DNA from: a virus
Virus record (IMG/VR): IMGVR_UViG_3300031857_001437
Location: 1-23,430 of that record
Length of the DNA: 23,430 nt
Reading direction: 5' to 3' (one strand)
Within the stretch, counting starts at the first letter, position 1; each line of letters starts with the position of its first letter. Below, in pieces: positions 6,163 to 14,718 of the stretch. A program made the position numbers and the translations under genes. The notes beneath the pieces are model-generated. The model was not told the origin of the DNA, searched no databases, and worked only from the letters and a program-made list of their open reading frames with translations.

Positions 6163-7664
6163 GCACCCGCGCCAGCCGGAACGCCGAGTGGATTGAACAC
6201 TTCTGCCGCGTGCCCGAGGGCAAGCTGGTCGGCCAACCGGTGAAGCTGACGGCTGAGCAACGGCAATGGCTGGCGATGATCTACGACACGCCCACGCGTC
6301 TGTTCGTGTTGTCGATGGGAAGGAAGAACGCCAAGACAACGTTTTCGGCCATGCTGCTCCTACTGCATCTGGCGGGACCGGAAGCGAAAGCGAACGCGCA
6401 GCTCTACAGCGCGGCGCAGTCTCGAGATCAGGCGGGCATTCTGTTTGCGCTGGCCGCCAGAATCGTGCGGATGTCGCCGGATCTGAATCATTACGTCCAG
6501 ATCCGAGACACCGCAAAGCAGCTGTTATGCCCCGAGCTCGGCACGGTGTATCGCGCACTCTCGGCAGACGCCAGTACGAACTACGGCCTGTCGCCATCGT
6601 TCGTCGTGCATGACGAACTGGGGCAGGTGCGCGGCCCGCGCTCCGAGCTGTACGAGGCGCTCGAGACAGCCTGCGCGGCGCAGCTGGATCCGCTGTCCGT
6701 GGTGATTTCCACGCAAGCGCCGACCGATGCCGACCTGTTGTCGGTGTTGATTGATGACGCCAAGACGGGCGCGGACCCACTTGCAAAGTTGGCCCTATAC
6801 ACCGCCGACATGGAGCTGGACGCGTTCGGAGACGACGCCATCCGGCAGGCTAACCCGCACTTTGACGTGTTCATGAACAAGGAAGAGGTGCGACGGCAGG
6901 CCGAAGACGCGCGCCGTATGCCAAGCCGGGAAGCCAGCTACCGCAACCTGATTCTCAACCAGCGGGTCGAAGCCCGGCAGCCGTTTATCTCGCGCGCGGT
7001 CTGGGAAGAAAACGGTTCGGCGGCCGAGGGCGAGTTTCCGTCCGGGCCGTGCTGGCTGGGGCTAGACCTGTCCAGCGTGTCCGATCTCACGGCGTTGGTA
7101 AGTGTTAGCCCGCGCGATGACGCGTGGGATGTTCACAGCACGTTTTGGCTGCCGGCTGATGGGCTGGTGGAGAAGTCCCGTGCCGACCGCGTGCCTTATG
7201 ACCTTTGGGAAAAACAGGGCTTTCTGCGGACCACGCCGGGCGCGTCGATTCAATACGACTTCATCGCGGAATATTTGCGCTGGCTGTTCGACACCTGCGA
7301 TGTTCGGGGCGTCGCTTTTGACCGATACAACATGCGTTTCCTCAAGCCATGCCTTGTGCGGGCGGGCTTCAGCGATGAAGAGCTTGAGCGTTTCCACGAC
7401 TTCGGGCAGGGCTTCGTGTCCATGTCCCCGGCGCTGCGCGAGCTCGAAGCGCTCCTGCTGGGTCGCAAGCTCCGGCACAGCACGCACCCGGTGCTGACGA
7501 TGAACGCGGCCAACGCCACGGTTCAGTCAGACCCCGCAGGAAATAGGAAATTCACTAAAGCCAAATCATCCGGCCGCATCGACGGCATGGTGGCACTTGC
7601 AATGGCGGTCGCGATCGCCACCGTGGAGGAAGAGATGGTTGCTGACTTGTGCATGGTGCTCTGA
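6144..7664 (+). CDS. Terminase large subunit
   Basis: A 506-residue ATPase-nuclease that pumps DNA into the prohead. Walker A is GRKNAKTT (residues 59-66); Walker B ends in VVHDE with D157 and E158. Candidate nuclease acidic residues are D308 in GLDLSS (with D314 nearby), D393 in AFDRYN and D480 in GRIDGM, in the usual order of the RNase H-like domain. The GTG start at 6144 lies inside the small-subunit gene, and the stop overlaps the portal start as TGATG. Length and motifs are those of a full-length HK97-type enzyme. Confidence 0.95.
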   Translation: MGKRRLSTRASRNAEWIEHFCRVPEGKLVGQPVKLTAEQRQWLAMIYDTPTRLFVLSMGRKNAKTTFSAMLLLLHLAGPEAKANAQLYSAAQSRDQAGILFALAARIVRMSPDLNHYVQIRDTAKQLLCPELGTVYRALSADASTNYGLSPSFVVHDELGQVRGPRSELYEALETACAAQLDPLSVVISTQAPTDADLLSVLIDDAKTGADPLAKLALYTADMELDAFGDDAIRQANPHFDVFMNKEEVRRQAEDARRMPSREASYRNLILNQRVEARQPFISRAVWEENGSAAEGEFPSGPCWLGLDLSSVSDLTALVSVSPRDDAWDVHSTFWLPADGLVEKSRADRVPYDLWEKQGFLRTTPGASIQYDFIAEYLRWLFDTCDVRGVAFDRYNMRFLKPCLVRAGFSDEELERFHDFGQGFVSMSPALRELEALLLGRKLRHSTHPVLTMNAANATVQSDPAGNRKFTKAKSSGRIDGMVALAMAVAIATVEEEMVADLCMVL

Positions 7665-8914
7665 TGTTTGGACTCACCACCCAGAAAGAACTCAACCGCC
7701 AGCTGAACGCGCTGCGCGACGAGTTCAAGAATGTGTCCGGCTGGCAGAACGCAGACTCCGCGCTGTGGGATGCGTTCGGCGTGGTGCCTACTTCGGCCGG
7801 TGTATCGGTCACGCCGGAGAGCGCGAAGCGCTGCTCGGCTGTGTCGGCCTGCGTCAACCTGATTGCCGGGACGATTGCGTCCACGCCGCTGCCGATCTTC
7901 CGCCGCACGCCGGAAGGGCGGGAGCGCGCGGACCACGAATTCTGGTGGCTGCTGAACGAGCAGCCCACGCCGGAGATGACGGCGGCCAGTTGGTGGGAGT
8001 GGATGATCAGTTCGATGCTGCTCCGCGGTGACGGCATCGCCGAGATCGTCCGCGCCACGCCTGGCAGCTCCATCATCAAAGCGCTTGTTCCGCTGGAGCG
8101 TGAAGACGTCGTCGTGGCCGAGGGCTCGGATGGCGCGCTCGTTTACGGCTACCGCGAAGACGGCAAGACGCGCGGGATCCGGCAGGAAGATGTTCTCCAC
8201 TTCCCCGGCTATGGATTCAACGGTCTGTCCGGCCAGTCCGTAATCACTGCTGCCGCGCGCCAGGCTATCGGCACCGCGCTCGCAGCGGATGAATACGCGG
8301 GCGGGTTCTTCAGCCGTGGCGCCTCGCCATCGGTTGCGATCGAGTACCCGGCCGGCGTCGCACCGAAGCCCGAGCAAGCTGAGTTCCTGCGGCAACAGTT
8401 TGACGACCGCTATAGCGGCGTGAAGAACAGCCACCGCCCATTGGTGCTGATCAATGGCGGCAAGCTCTCGCCGGTGTCTCTGACGCCGCAGGACAGCCAG
8501 CTGCTGCAGACGCGGCAGTGGCAGGTGATCGACATTGCGCGCGCGTTTGGCGTGCCGCCCGTCCTGATCGGCGAATCCGAGAAGACATCGAGCTGGGGCT
8601 CGGGCGTTGAGCAGATCCTGCGGGCGTTCCTGACGTTCACGCTGAATCCCCGCCTGGTGATGATCGAGCAGGAGTTGAACCGCAAGCTCTGGCCAAACCG
8701 CGAACGCTACTTCGCTGAATTTAATCGGCAGGGCTGGCTTGAGGGCGACTCTGCCGCGCAGGCCGAATACTTCCAGCGCGCACTGGGCGGTCCCGGCGCA
8801 CAGGGCTGGATGACCGTTAACGAAATCCGACGCATGAAGAATCTCCCACCCATCGCCGGTGGCGATGAAATTGTCAAAGCAGGAGCCACGAATGCACCAG
8901 CGCAGTCAGCTTGA
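7664..8914 (+). CDS. Portal protein, HK97 family
   Basis: A 416-residue portal subunit forming the ring through which DNA enters and to which the neck attaches. Typical elements are an alternating N-terminus, SAVSACVNLIAGTIAS (about residues 57-72), a long middle including GFFSRGASPSVAIEYP, and a late segment GVPPVLIG followed by SSWGSGVEQ that marks HK97-type portals. ATG 7664 in a TGATG overlap is chosen over the in-frame GTG at 7649. The C-terminus overlaps the protease gene by 23 bases. Confidence 0.93.
   Translation: MFGLTTQKELNRQLNALRDEFKNVSGWQNADSALWDAFGVVPTSAGVSVTPESAKRCSAVSACVNLIAGTIASTPLPIFRRTPEGRERADHEFWWLLNEQPTPEMTAASWWEWMISSMLLRGDGIAEIVRATPGSSIIKALVPLEREDVVVAEGSDGALVYGYREDGKTRGIRQEDVLHFPGYGFNGLSGQSVITAAARQAIGTALAADEYAGGFFSRGASPSVAIEYPAGVAPKPEQAEFLRQQFDDRYSGVKNSHRPLVLINGGKLSPVSLTPQDSQLLQTRQWQVIDIARAFGVPPVLIGESEKTSSWGSGVEQILRAFLTFTLNPRLVMIEQELNRKLWPNRERYFAEFNRQGWLEGDSAAQAEYFQRALGGPGAQGWMTVNEIRRMKNLPPIAGGDEIVKAGATNAPAQSA
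8881..8885 (+). promoter_or_regulatory. Ribosome binding site deciding the protease start
   Basis: AGGAG lies six bases before ATG 8892 and points to that codon rather than the in-frame GTG at 8859. Confidence 0.7.
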
Positions 8915-9623
8915 GATTGTGAACATGACGACGCCGCGCGAAAAGCTCCGCATCGTGAACGCGGCCGACATAGCCACCGTCTACCTCTACGACATGATCG
9001 GCGGCTGGGATGGCGTGCAGGCCGGTGACTTCGTCCAGGCGCTGAACGCGCTGGATGTGAAGCACATCAATCTGCGCATCAACTCACCCGGCGGTTCCGT
9101 GTTCGACGGCCGCGCCATGGCCACCGCTATCAAGGCGCACCCGGCCAGCGTCACGGCTTACGTGGACGGCATCGCCGCCTCGGCCGCCAGCTGGATCGCC
9201 ATTGCCGCGGATTCGGTTGTCATGGCTGACGGCAGCTTTCTGATGATTCACAACGCGCAGGCCGGCGTGCTGGGTGACCGCCATTCCATGCTCGACATGG
9301 CCGGCGTGCTTGAGCAGTTGGACAACAGCTTCATCGCCGATTACGCCACGAAGACGGGCAAGCCTGCCGCCGAGCTCGGCGCGCTGATGGACGCCGAGAC
9401 GTGGTTCTCCGCACAGGATGCGGTGGACATGGGCTTCGCTGATCGCGTCGAAACCGGCAAGCAGGCCAGCAACCGCTGGAACCTGACGGCCTACCGCAAT
9501 GCTCCGCAGGAGCTGCTTGCGCCGGCGCCCACACCGACACCCACAAACACCCAACCCGCGGCACCTGATCGCCGCGCACTGGCCGAGAAGCGCCTCGCGC
9601 TGCTCGAGAGGCTGGCCGCCTAA
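8892..9623 (+). CDS. Head maturation protease, ClpP-like (S14)
   Basis: A 243-residue prohead protease that trims the capsid N-terminal domain. ClpP-fold signatures from ATG 8892: INSPGGSVFDGRAMA, nucleophile S97 in GIAASAAS, H120 in MIHNAQ, and the acidic residue of DAETWFSAQDAVDMGFAD. The C-terminal 35 residues are Pro/Thr-rich (PAPTPTPTNTQPAAP) and then helical, with a flexible linker that may target the enzyme to the prohead. Two terminator-like hairpins follow before the capsid gene. Confidence 0.93.
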   Translation: MHQRSQLEIVNMTTPREKLRIVNAADIATVYLYDMIGGWDGVQAGDFVQALNALDVKHINLRINSPGGSVFDGRAMATAIKAHPASVTAYVDGIAASAASWIAIAADSVVMADGSFLMIHNAQAGVLGDRHSMLDMAGVLEQLDNSFIADYATKTGKPAAELGALMDAETWFSAQDAVDMGFADRVETGKQASNRWNLTAYRNAPQELLAPAPTPTPTNTQPAAPDRRALAEKRLALLERLAA

Positions 9624-9645
9624 ACCGCCAAACACACCACGAAAC

Positions 9646-9670
9646 AAAGCGCCTCCGGGCGCTTTTTTTT
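9646..9670 (+). terminator. Intrinsic terminator 1 (protease-capsid gap)
   Basis: AAAGCGCC (9646-9653), loop TCCG, GGCGCTTT (9658-9665), continuing into a run of T to 9670. This is an 8-bp perfect stem followed at once by a U-tract, 22 bases after the protease stop. Confidence 0.8.
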
Positions 9671-9715
9671 CGCCTCCGAATCGCAGCAACGGCGCTCGCC
9701 GCCTCGCTCGATAAC

Positions 9716-9742
9716 AGCCGCCATTTGGCGGCTTTTTTGTTT
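9716..9742 (+). terminator. Intrinsic terminator 2 (protease-capsid gap)
   Basis: AGCCGCC (9716-9722), loop ATTT, GGCGGCT (9727-9733), then TTTTTGTTTT. A 7-bp perfect stem with a U-tract, ending about 20 bases before the capsid start. It makes a tandem pair with the terminator about 50 bases upstream. Confidence 0.75.
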
Positions 9743-9763
9743 TCACCAACGAGGAAAGCCACC

Positions 9764-11014
9764 ATGGCATTGAACGTCAACGAGATGCGCGAGCGCCGCA
9801 ACTACGTCGCCAAGCAAGCGCGAGAACTGCTGAACGGCAGCGCCGAGAAAGAGTGGACTGCTGATCTTCAGTCCAAGTACGACACCCACATCGCCGAGAT
9901 CGACGGCATCGATGCGCGCATCGCAAACGTGCAGAAGATCGCCGACCGCGACGCCGAGAAGGCGTTCGAGGACATGGGCGGCCGTGAGGTGCAGAACGTG
10001 GACGCGCGTCAGGTGTTCAACACCTGGGCACGCCGCGGCGTTGAGGGCATGAACGCGGAGCAGCTCTCGCAGTTCCGCAACACCATGTCCACCACGACGA
10101 GCTCCGAGGGCGGCGCGACGGTTCCGACCATCGTCAGCCAGAACCTGATCGACTCGATGAAGGCCTACGGCGCCATGCGCGCTGTCTCCACGGTTCTCGC
10201 CACCAGCGACGGCAAGCCGCTCACGTTCCCGACCTCCGACGGCACGTCTGAGACGGGCGAGTGGATTGCGCAGAACGTCACCGCCACCGGCGCGGATCCG
10301 ACGTTTGGCACCGTAAGCCTGAACGTGTTCAAGGCCTCGTCCAAGATCGTGGCGGCTCCCATTGAGCTGCTGCAGGACTCGGCCATCAACATCGAGGCGT
10401 TTATCGTTGCCCGACTGGCGCAGCGTCTGGGCCGTGTGGCTAACACCGGCTACACCACCGGCGGCGGCTCCACCGTTCCCGATGGCGTGGTTCCCCGCTC
10501 CAGCGCTGGCAAGGTCGGCACCACCGGCCAAACCACCACGATCATTTTCGAGGACATCATCGACCTGATCCACTCGGTCGATCCGGCTTACCGCAGCAAC
10601 CGCTGCGTGTTCATGGCCTCCGATGCTCTCGTCAAAGTGATCCGCAAGCTGAAGGACGGCTCCAACCGTCCGCTCTGGACGCCCAACGACACGCAGGGCA
10701 TCCAGACCGCTCCCAACGGCGGCGGCAATGGTGGTTACAGCGCGCAAGACGCAGCGGTTCCCTACGACCTGCTGATGGGCTATCCGCTGTACATCAACAA
10801 CGACATGGCCTCGCCTGCGGCCAACGCGAAGTCGCTGGTCTTCGGTGACTTCTCCAAGTACGTCATCCGCGACGCCATGGACGTGCAGATGTTCCGCTTC
10901 ACCGACTCGGCGTACACCAAGCTCGGTCAAGTGGGCTTCCTCGCGTGGATGCGCACCGGCGGCAACCTGCTCGACACCGCAGCGGTCAAGCACTACGCCC
11001 ACAGCGCTACCTAA
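9764..11014 (+). CDS. Major capsid protein, HK97 family
   Basis: A 416-residue capsid subunit. The first 95 residues are charged and helical, like the delta domain removed or used as scaffold in HK97-type heads. The fold proper begins near residue 119 (TVPTIVSQNLIDSMKAYGAM), followed by LTFPTSDGTSETGEWIAQ (E-loop region), KIVAAPIELLQDSAINIEAF and a C-terminus with GFLAWMRTGGNLLD. The strong ribosome site GAGGAAAG (9751-9758) selects ATG 9764; an in-frame ATG at 9725 lies inside terminator 2 and is rejected. It follows the protease, as in the family. The opposite strand carries a long but meaningless frame. Confidence 0.95.
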   Translation: MALNVNEMRERRNYVAKQARELLNGSAEKEWTADLQSKYDTHIAEIDGIDARIANVQKIADRDAEKAFEDMGGREVQNVDARQVFNTWARRGVEGMNAEQLSQFRNTMSTTTSSEGGATVPTIVSQNLIDSMKAYGAMRAVSTVLATSDGKPLTFPTSDGTSETGEWIAQNVTATGADPTFGTVSLNVFKASSKIVAAPIELLQDSAINIEAFIVARLAQRLGRVANTGYTTGGGSTVPDGVVPRSSAGKVGTTGQTTTIIFEDIIDLIHSVDPAYRSNRCVFMASDALVKVIRKLKDGSNRPLWTPNDTQGIQTAPNGGGNGGYSAQDAAVPYDLLMGYPLYINNDMASPAANAKSLVFGDFSKYVIRDAMDVQMFRFTDSAYTKLGQVGFLAWMRTGGNLLDTAAVKHYAHSAT

Positions 11015-11027
11015 GCGCCACCGCGCT

Positions 11028-11045
11028 CGCCATCTTCGGGTGGCG
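11028..11045 (+). other. cUUCGg-capped hairpin after the capsid gene
   Basis: CGCCATC (11028-11034), loop TTCG, GGTGGCG (11039-11045): a seven-pair stem with one T-G pair, closed by the very stable cUUCGg tetraloop. There is no strong T-run after it, so it is more likely an RNA-stabilising or processing element than a terminator. Confidence 0.45.
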
Positions 11046-11077
11046 GGCGCACCTCTTCCTCTTTCTGAGACTTACAC

Positions 11078-11257
11078 ATGGCTCGAAAGAAACCCGATGC
11101 GAGCGGCGCTGTGCGCGCTCGTGTTCTGACTGATTGCCAGCTTGGCAAAGCCAACGACGTCGTCGAGCTCCCCGCAGAAGCGGCCGAGCAGATGGCAGCG
11201 TTTGGCCTGATCGATACCGACGCAGACGCCGTCGATTACGCCGAGAGCCTGGCATGA
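11078..11257 (+). CDS. Small protein between capsid and connector
   Basis: A 59-residue protein, MARKKPDASGAVRARVL followed by a small beta-like domain (ANDVVELPAEAAEQMAAFGLID) and an acidic tail. Proteins of this size and pattern often sit between capsid and head-tail connector in HK97-like phages, but their function is not known to me. The stop codon overlaps the next start as ATGA, which supports reality. The ribosome site is poor (TCTGAGACTTACAC), and a stable hairpin lies upstream. Confidence 0.65.
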   Translation: MARKKPDASGAVRARVLTDCQLGKANDVVELPAEAAEQMAAFGLIDTDADAVDYAESLA

Positions 11258-11904
11258 AGCTGGTCACCGTCACCGCGCCCACCGAAGAGCCGGTGAGTCT
11301 CGACGACGCCAAAGCGCAGGTATCAATCATCGACGACACCAGCCACGACGCACGGCTTCTGCGCCTGATCAAAGCTGCGCGCCTGCAGGCTGAAGCGCAC
11401 ACCGGAATGCGTGCGATGACGCAGACGGTACGGCTGGAGCTGGACACGTTCCCGTCCAGCCGCAGCGACGTCGGCCGGTGGGAAGCCGAGATGATCTCCG
11501 TCTCCCGGAATGAATATCGAGGCTTCCGCTCGCACGGCGCGATTGATTTGGGCGTCTATCCCGTGCAGTCCATTACGTCTGTGCAGTACGACGACACCAA
11601 TGGCGTGCAGCAGACGCTGACGCTGAATACCGATTACTACGCCGACATCTCCGGCATGGTCCCGCGGATTCTTCCGGTCAATTCCTGGCCGGATACCAAA
11701 GACGGCAAGCCGGGATGCGTGCGCATCACGATGGTCGTGGGCCACACGTCGGCGGATCTGGTGCCGGAAGACTTTAGCCAGGCAGTGCTGATGCGACTGG
11801 CTGAGCTGTTTGACCAGACGGCCGAGAGCGTCCAGGGCATGAGCAATGCTGCCTCGGTAGGCTTTGAGCTTCTTCTGTCGCCGCACCGCCGGATGACGGT
11901 CTGA
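11254..11904 (+). CDS. Head-tail connector, phiE125 gp8 / gp6-like
   Basis: A 216-residue neck protein. The order PVSLDDAKAQV, DDARLLRLIKAARLQAEAHTGM, a middle beta domain with LGVYPVQSITSVQYDD and LNTDYYADIS, and a helical end (FSQAVLMRLAELFDQ) are those of the phiE125 gp8/HK97 gp6 adaptor that docks under the portal. ATG 11254 overlaps the previous stop (ATGA); an upstream GTG/ATG-less extension in the same frame is rejected because it runs through the small gene. The end overlaps the next gene as TGATG. Confidence 0.85.
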   Translation: MKLVTVTAPTEEPVSLDDAKAQVSIIDDTSHDARLLRLIKAARLQAEAHTGMRAMTQTVRLELDTFPSSRSDVGRWEAEMISVSRNEYRGFRSHGAIDLGVYPVQSITSVQYDDTNGVQQTLTLNTDYYADISGMVPRILPVNSWPDTKDGKPGCVRITMVVGHTSADLVPEDFSQAVLMRLAELFDQTAESVQGMSNAASVGFELLLSPHRRMTV

Positions 11905-12212
11905 TGCGCCTGCTTTCGAGCACGGCTGTCATCAAGCAGCCGGTGTCATCGCGGGATGCGTATGGCGCACTGGTCACGACGTGGACCACATTTGCCACCG
12001 TGCGCGCATCCATCAACAGCAGCCGGGGCGGTGAAGACGAGCCGCACGGGACGCAGCGCGGGACGCTCAACCACGCGATTTTTATTCGCTACCTGGCGGG
12101 CATCAACAACCTGATGCGCGTCGAGATTGAGGGCCGCACGCTTGAGGTGCTGGCCGTGGTCGAGCAGGGCAGGAAGCACATGATCGAGCTGTCCTGCAGG
12201 GAGTTGCTGTGA
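11904..12212 (+). CDS. Head closure / head-tail adaptor protein
   Basis: A 102-residue protein with the SPP1 gp16-like layout: TAVIKQPVSSRDAYGALVTTWTT at the start, TVRASI in the middle, then FIRYLAGINNLMRVEIEGRTLEVLAVVE and a closing strand (MIELSCREL). It plugs or extends the neck below the connector. TGATG start overlap and GTGA end overlap with its neighbours. Confidence 0.85.
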   Translation: MRLLSSTAVIKQPVSSRDAYGALVTTWTTFATVRASINSSRGGEDEPHGTQRGTLNHAIFIRYLAGINNLMRVEIEGRTLEVLAVVEQGRKHMIELSCRELL

Positions 12213-12652
12213 TTGATTCGCGGGAGTTTGACGCTTCGCTCAAAGACCTGCTTAAGCGGCTGGATGAACTGCCGGGGAAAATCGAAGCTAACATTGTGCG
12301 CGGCGCTCTGCGCGTGGCGCTTAAGCCAATCTTTGAAGCCGCCAAAGCGGACGCGCCAGTTGGTGATACGGGCAGGCTGCAGCAGTCTGTTCGCGTGTCA
12401 TCAAGCATCAAATCCAAGCGCGGTGAAGTAATTTCGCAAGTTAAGGCCGGCGGCAAAACGCCTAAAGGCTACGCCTTCCACGCCTACATGGTGGAACGTG
12501 GAACAAGGCCGCACGGAAAGCATCCCGGAACACCGGCGCGTCCGTTCATGGAGTCGGCGTTCAATGAGCACTCTGACGAGTTCGTGAAGCTCTATTCGGA
12601 CTACATGCGTAAGCGCATTCCAAAGGAACTAGGCAAGCGTGGCATCAGCTGA
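12209..12652 (+). CDS. HK97 gp10-like neck/tail completion protein
   Basis: A 147-residue protein with GTG start. An N-terminal helical part (DASLKDLLKRLDELPGKIEAN) is followed by APVGDTGRLQQSVRV, YAFHAYMVERGTRPHGKHPGTPARPFMESAF. This GTGRL...VE.GT..H...PARPFM order is the mark of the HK97 gp10 family. It acts at the head-tail joint. It overlaps the next gene by 14 bases. Confidence 0.88.
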   Translation: MIDSREFDASLKDLLKRLDELPGKIEANIVRGALRVALKPIFEAAKADAPVGDTGRLQQSVRVSSSIKSKRGEVISQVKAGGKTPKGYAFHAYMVERGTRPHGKHPGTPARPFMESAFNEHSDEFVKLYSDYMRKRIPKELGKRGIS

Positions 12653-13022
12653 ACAGATCGTGTATTCGCTGCTGTCCGGCGTTGCTTCTGGCGCGGTGTA
12701 TCCGCTCAAGCGGCCGACGCTGACTACCTGCCCGGCCGTGGTGACGCACTTTCTTTGGATGTCGCCAGAGCCAACGCTCTCGCAGAGCGCAGGCGCAAAC
12801 CTGTACACCGCACGCGTGCAGGCGGACTGCTTCGAGCAGACATACGCAGGACTAAAGACGCTGGTGGACGCGGTGCGCGCTGCCGTGCATTTGAAGTCCG
12901 GTGTCTTCGCAGGCAAAACACTTGCCTCGTCTGTTCTTGACATGGTTTCACAGGACGAATACGACTCCGAAAACAGCATATTCGCGCAGTCCGTTGTTTT
13001 TCAGATTCTCTACTACGACTAA
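12639..13022 (+). CDS. Tail completion/terminator protein, DUF3168-like
   Basis: A 127-residue protein with GTG start inside the previous gene. The pattern AEQIVYSLLSGVASGAVYPLKRPTL at the start, ARVQADCFEQTYAGLKTLVDAVRAAV in the middle and a terminal strand (FQILYYD) resemble the DUF3168/gp11-type tail terminator, which caps the tail tube. The position directly before the tail tube gene fits. Confidence 0.75.
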   Translation: MASAEQIVYSLLSGVASGAVYPLKRPTLTTCPAVVTHFLWMSPEPTLSQSAGANLYTARVQADCFEQTYAGLKTLVDAVRAAVHLKSGVFAGKTLASSVLDMVSQDEYDSENSIFAQSVVFQILYYD

Positions 13023-13058
13023 TTTCTGTCCCACGCTGGCGATGCCGGCTTAACCACA

Positions 13059-13075
13059 TTTCCCGCGTTGGGAAA
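13059..13075 (+). other. Short hairpin upstream of the tail tube gene
   Basis: TTTCCC (13059-13064), loop GCGTT, GGGAAA (13070-13075), 23 bases before the tail tube ATG and before its ribosome site AGGAGAG (13087-13093). No T-run follows, so it is not a terminator. It may shape the leader of this highly expressed gene. Confidence 0.35.
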
Positions 13076-13098
13076 GTTCACGCATCAGGAGAGCCCAA

Positions 13099-14310
13099 AT
13101 GCCTATCGCAACCGGTATTGCCAAGCAAGTCCGATACAAGACGGAAGTTACCTACAACACAGCGCCTGGCGCCGCCAGCGCGCAGCTGCTGCGCCGGGTG
13201 GAGTCCACAATTGGCGTTGAGAAAGACACGTACCAGTCTGCGGAACTTCGGAGCGACTATCAGATCTCCGACTTCCGCCACGGCACCCGCCGCACGATGG
13301 GCAGCATCAAGGGCGAGCTGTCGCCGCGGACCTATTCGGATTTCATCGGTGCCGCCTTGCGCCGAGACTTTGCTGCAGTCACCGCGATTGCTGGCGCATC
13401 AATCACCATTGCTGGCGCCGGCCCCTACACCATCACCCGCGCAGCCGGTTCGTTCCTGACCGACGGCATCAAAGCGGGCGATGTGATCCGGCTTTCTGTT
13501 GGCACGTTCAACGCCAACAACCTGCTGAAAAACATCTACGTCGTAAGCCTGACGTCTACGGTCTTGACGGTGATCGTGCCCAACGGATCGACGCTGACCG
13601 CCGAGGGTCCGATTGCATCGTCGACCGTGACCGTGTTTGGCAAGAAGACGTTTACGCCGGCCACAGGCCACACCGATAAATCGTTTGCCATTGAGCACTG
13701 GTTCTCCGATGCCACGCTCTCCGAGCTCTACACCGGTTGCAAGATTTCCACGCTGGACCTGGCGCTGCCGCCCACCGGCATGGCCACCATTGATGTCGGT
13801 CTGATGGGGTCTGGCGGAATCACCACGGCGTCATCGGCCTACTACACCAGCCCGACCGCAGCCACCACCACCGGCATCGCTGCCGCCGTCAACGGCGTGC
13901 TGTACATCGGCGGCTCTGCGGTAGCCACCTGTACCGGGCTTTCGCTCAAGGTGGATGGTGGATACAGCGGCGACCCCGTGGTGGGCTCCAATGTCATGCC
14001 GTCTATCTTTGCTGGCCGCGTCAACGTAACCGGCCAGTTCTCGGCATATTTTGATTCGGCCACCTACCGTGATGCGTTCCTGAACGAGTCCGAGCTCGCC
14101 ATCAGCGTAGTGCTGACGTCTGACAACACGGCCGCCTCGGATTTCGTGGCGATCACGGTTCCGCGCATCAAACTGGGATCGGCTCAGCGCTCGGATGGAG
14201 AAAAGGGGCTAATGCTGACGTCTGACTTCCAGGCGCTGTTCAATGGAACGGGCGGCACCGGCACATCGTCTGAGCAGACCACGCTTTCAATTCAAGATTC
14301 CGCAGCCTGA
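13099..14310 (+). CDS. Major tail tube protein
   Basis: A 403-residue subunit of the tail tube. After the start come AKQVRYKTEVTYNTAP and ELRSDYQISDFRHGTRRTMGSIKGELSP, a pattern shared by phage tail tube proteins of this type. An internal domain (about residues 95-180) with repeated Thr/Val strands follows, then FAIEHWFSDATLSELYTGCKI and a C-terminal Ig-like-looking domain. The good ribosome site (AGGAGAG) and the isolation from the preceding gene by 76 bases fit high expression. Place in the order between tail terminator and assembly chaperone agrees. Confidence 0.82.
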   Translation: MPIATGIAKQVRYKTEVTYNTAPGAASAQLLRRVESTIGVEKDTYQSAELRSDYQISDFRHGTRRTMGSIKGELSPRTYSDFIGAALRRDFAAVTAIAGASITIAGAGPYTITRAAGSFLTDGIKAGDVIRLSVGTFNANNLLKNIYVVSLTSTVLTVIVPNGSTLTAEGPIASSTVTVFGKKTFTPATGHTDKSFAIEHWFSDATLSELYTGCKISTLDLALPPTGMATIDVGLMGSGGITTASSAYYTSPTAATTTGIAAAVNGVLYIGGSAVATCTGLSLKVDGGYSGDPVVGSNVMPSIFAGRVNVTGQFSAYFDSATYRDAFLNESELAISVVLTSDNTAASDFVAITVPRIKLGSAQRSDGEKGLMLTSDFQALFNGTGGTGTSSEQTTLSIQDSAA

Positions 14311-14319
14311 GGATTCTGC

Positions 14320-14718
14320 ATGTTTGATATTTCGTCGATTGTCGAGAATGACACCGGGGTGGTTGAGCTTCGCCATCCCGAGTCGAACGCTCTCTTGGGC
14401 GCGTCCATCACCGTTGCCGGTCTTGGCCACCCTAAGCGCAAGCGCATTGAGTTTGCCCGTGCCCGCGCTCTGCGGGCTCGGGTGGCGAAGCGTGGGCGCT
14501 TGGAGCTGACCGACCCGGTTGAGGATGAGGAGTACGAGATCGAGCGGCTGGCAGCCTGCACGCTTTCATGGGAAGGCATCAACCGTGACGGCAAGGCGAT
14601 TCCCTGCACGCCGGAGGAATCGGCCGCCTTGTATGAGAGCGCTGCTTGGATTCGCCGCCAGGTGTCCGCGTTTCTGGATGACGCGGTAAATTTTATCGCC
14701 AGCTCGGCGAAAGACTAG
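14320..14718 (+). CDS. Tail assembly chaperone, short form (gpG-like)
   Basis: A 132-residue protein made when no frameshift occurs. It has a beta-rich front (VVELRHPESNALLGASITVAG), a basic helix (AKRGRLELTDPVEDEEYEIERLAACTLSW) and a C-terminal helical part ending SAFLDDAVNFIASSAKD. In lambda-like tails such a protein coats the tape measure during tube assembly. The ribosome site GAGGA (14309-14313) precedes ATG 14320. Near its end lies a complete -1 frameshift signal, so a fraction of ribosomes should make a longer form. Confidence 0.85.
   Translation: MFDISSIVENDTGVVELRHPESNALLGASITVAGLGHPKRKRIEFARARALRARVAKRGRLELTDPVEDEEYEIERLAACTLSWEGINRDGKAIPCTPEESAALYESAAWIRRQVSAFLDDAVNFIASSAKD

Noticed and set aside
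9671-9715. A capsid promoter between the two terminators
   Set aside because: GATAACA could be a poor -10, but no -35 at proper distance is visible.
9743-11002. Long open frame on the - strand opposite the major capsid gene
   Set aside because: Rich in Arg, Gly, His and Val with no domain; it mirrors codon bias of the well-supported capsid gene.
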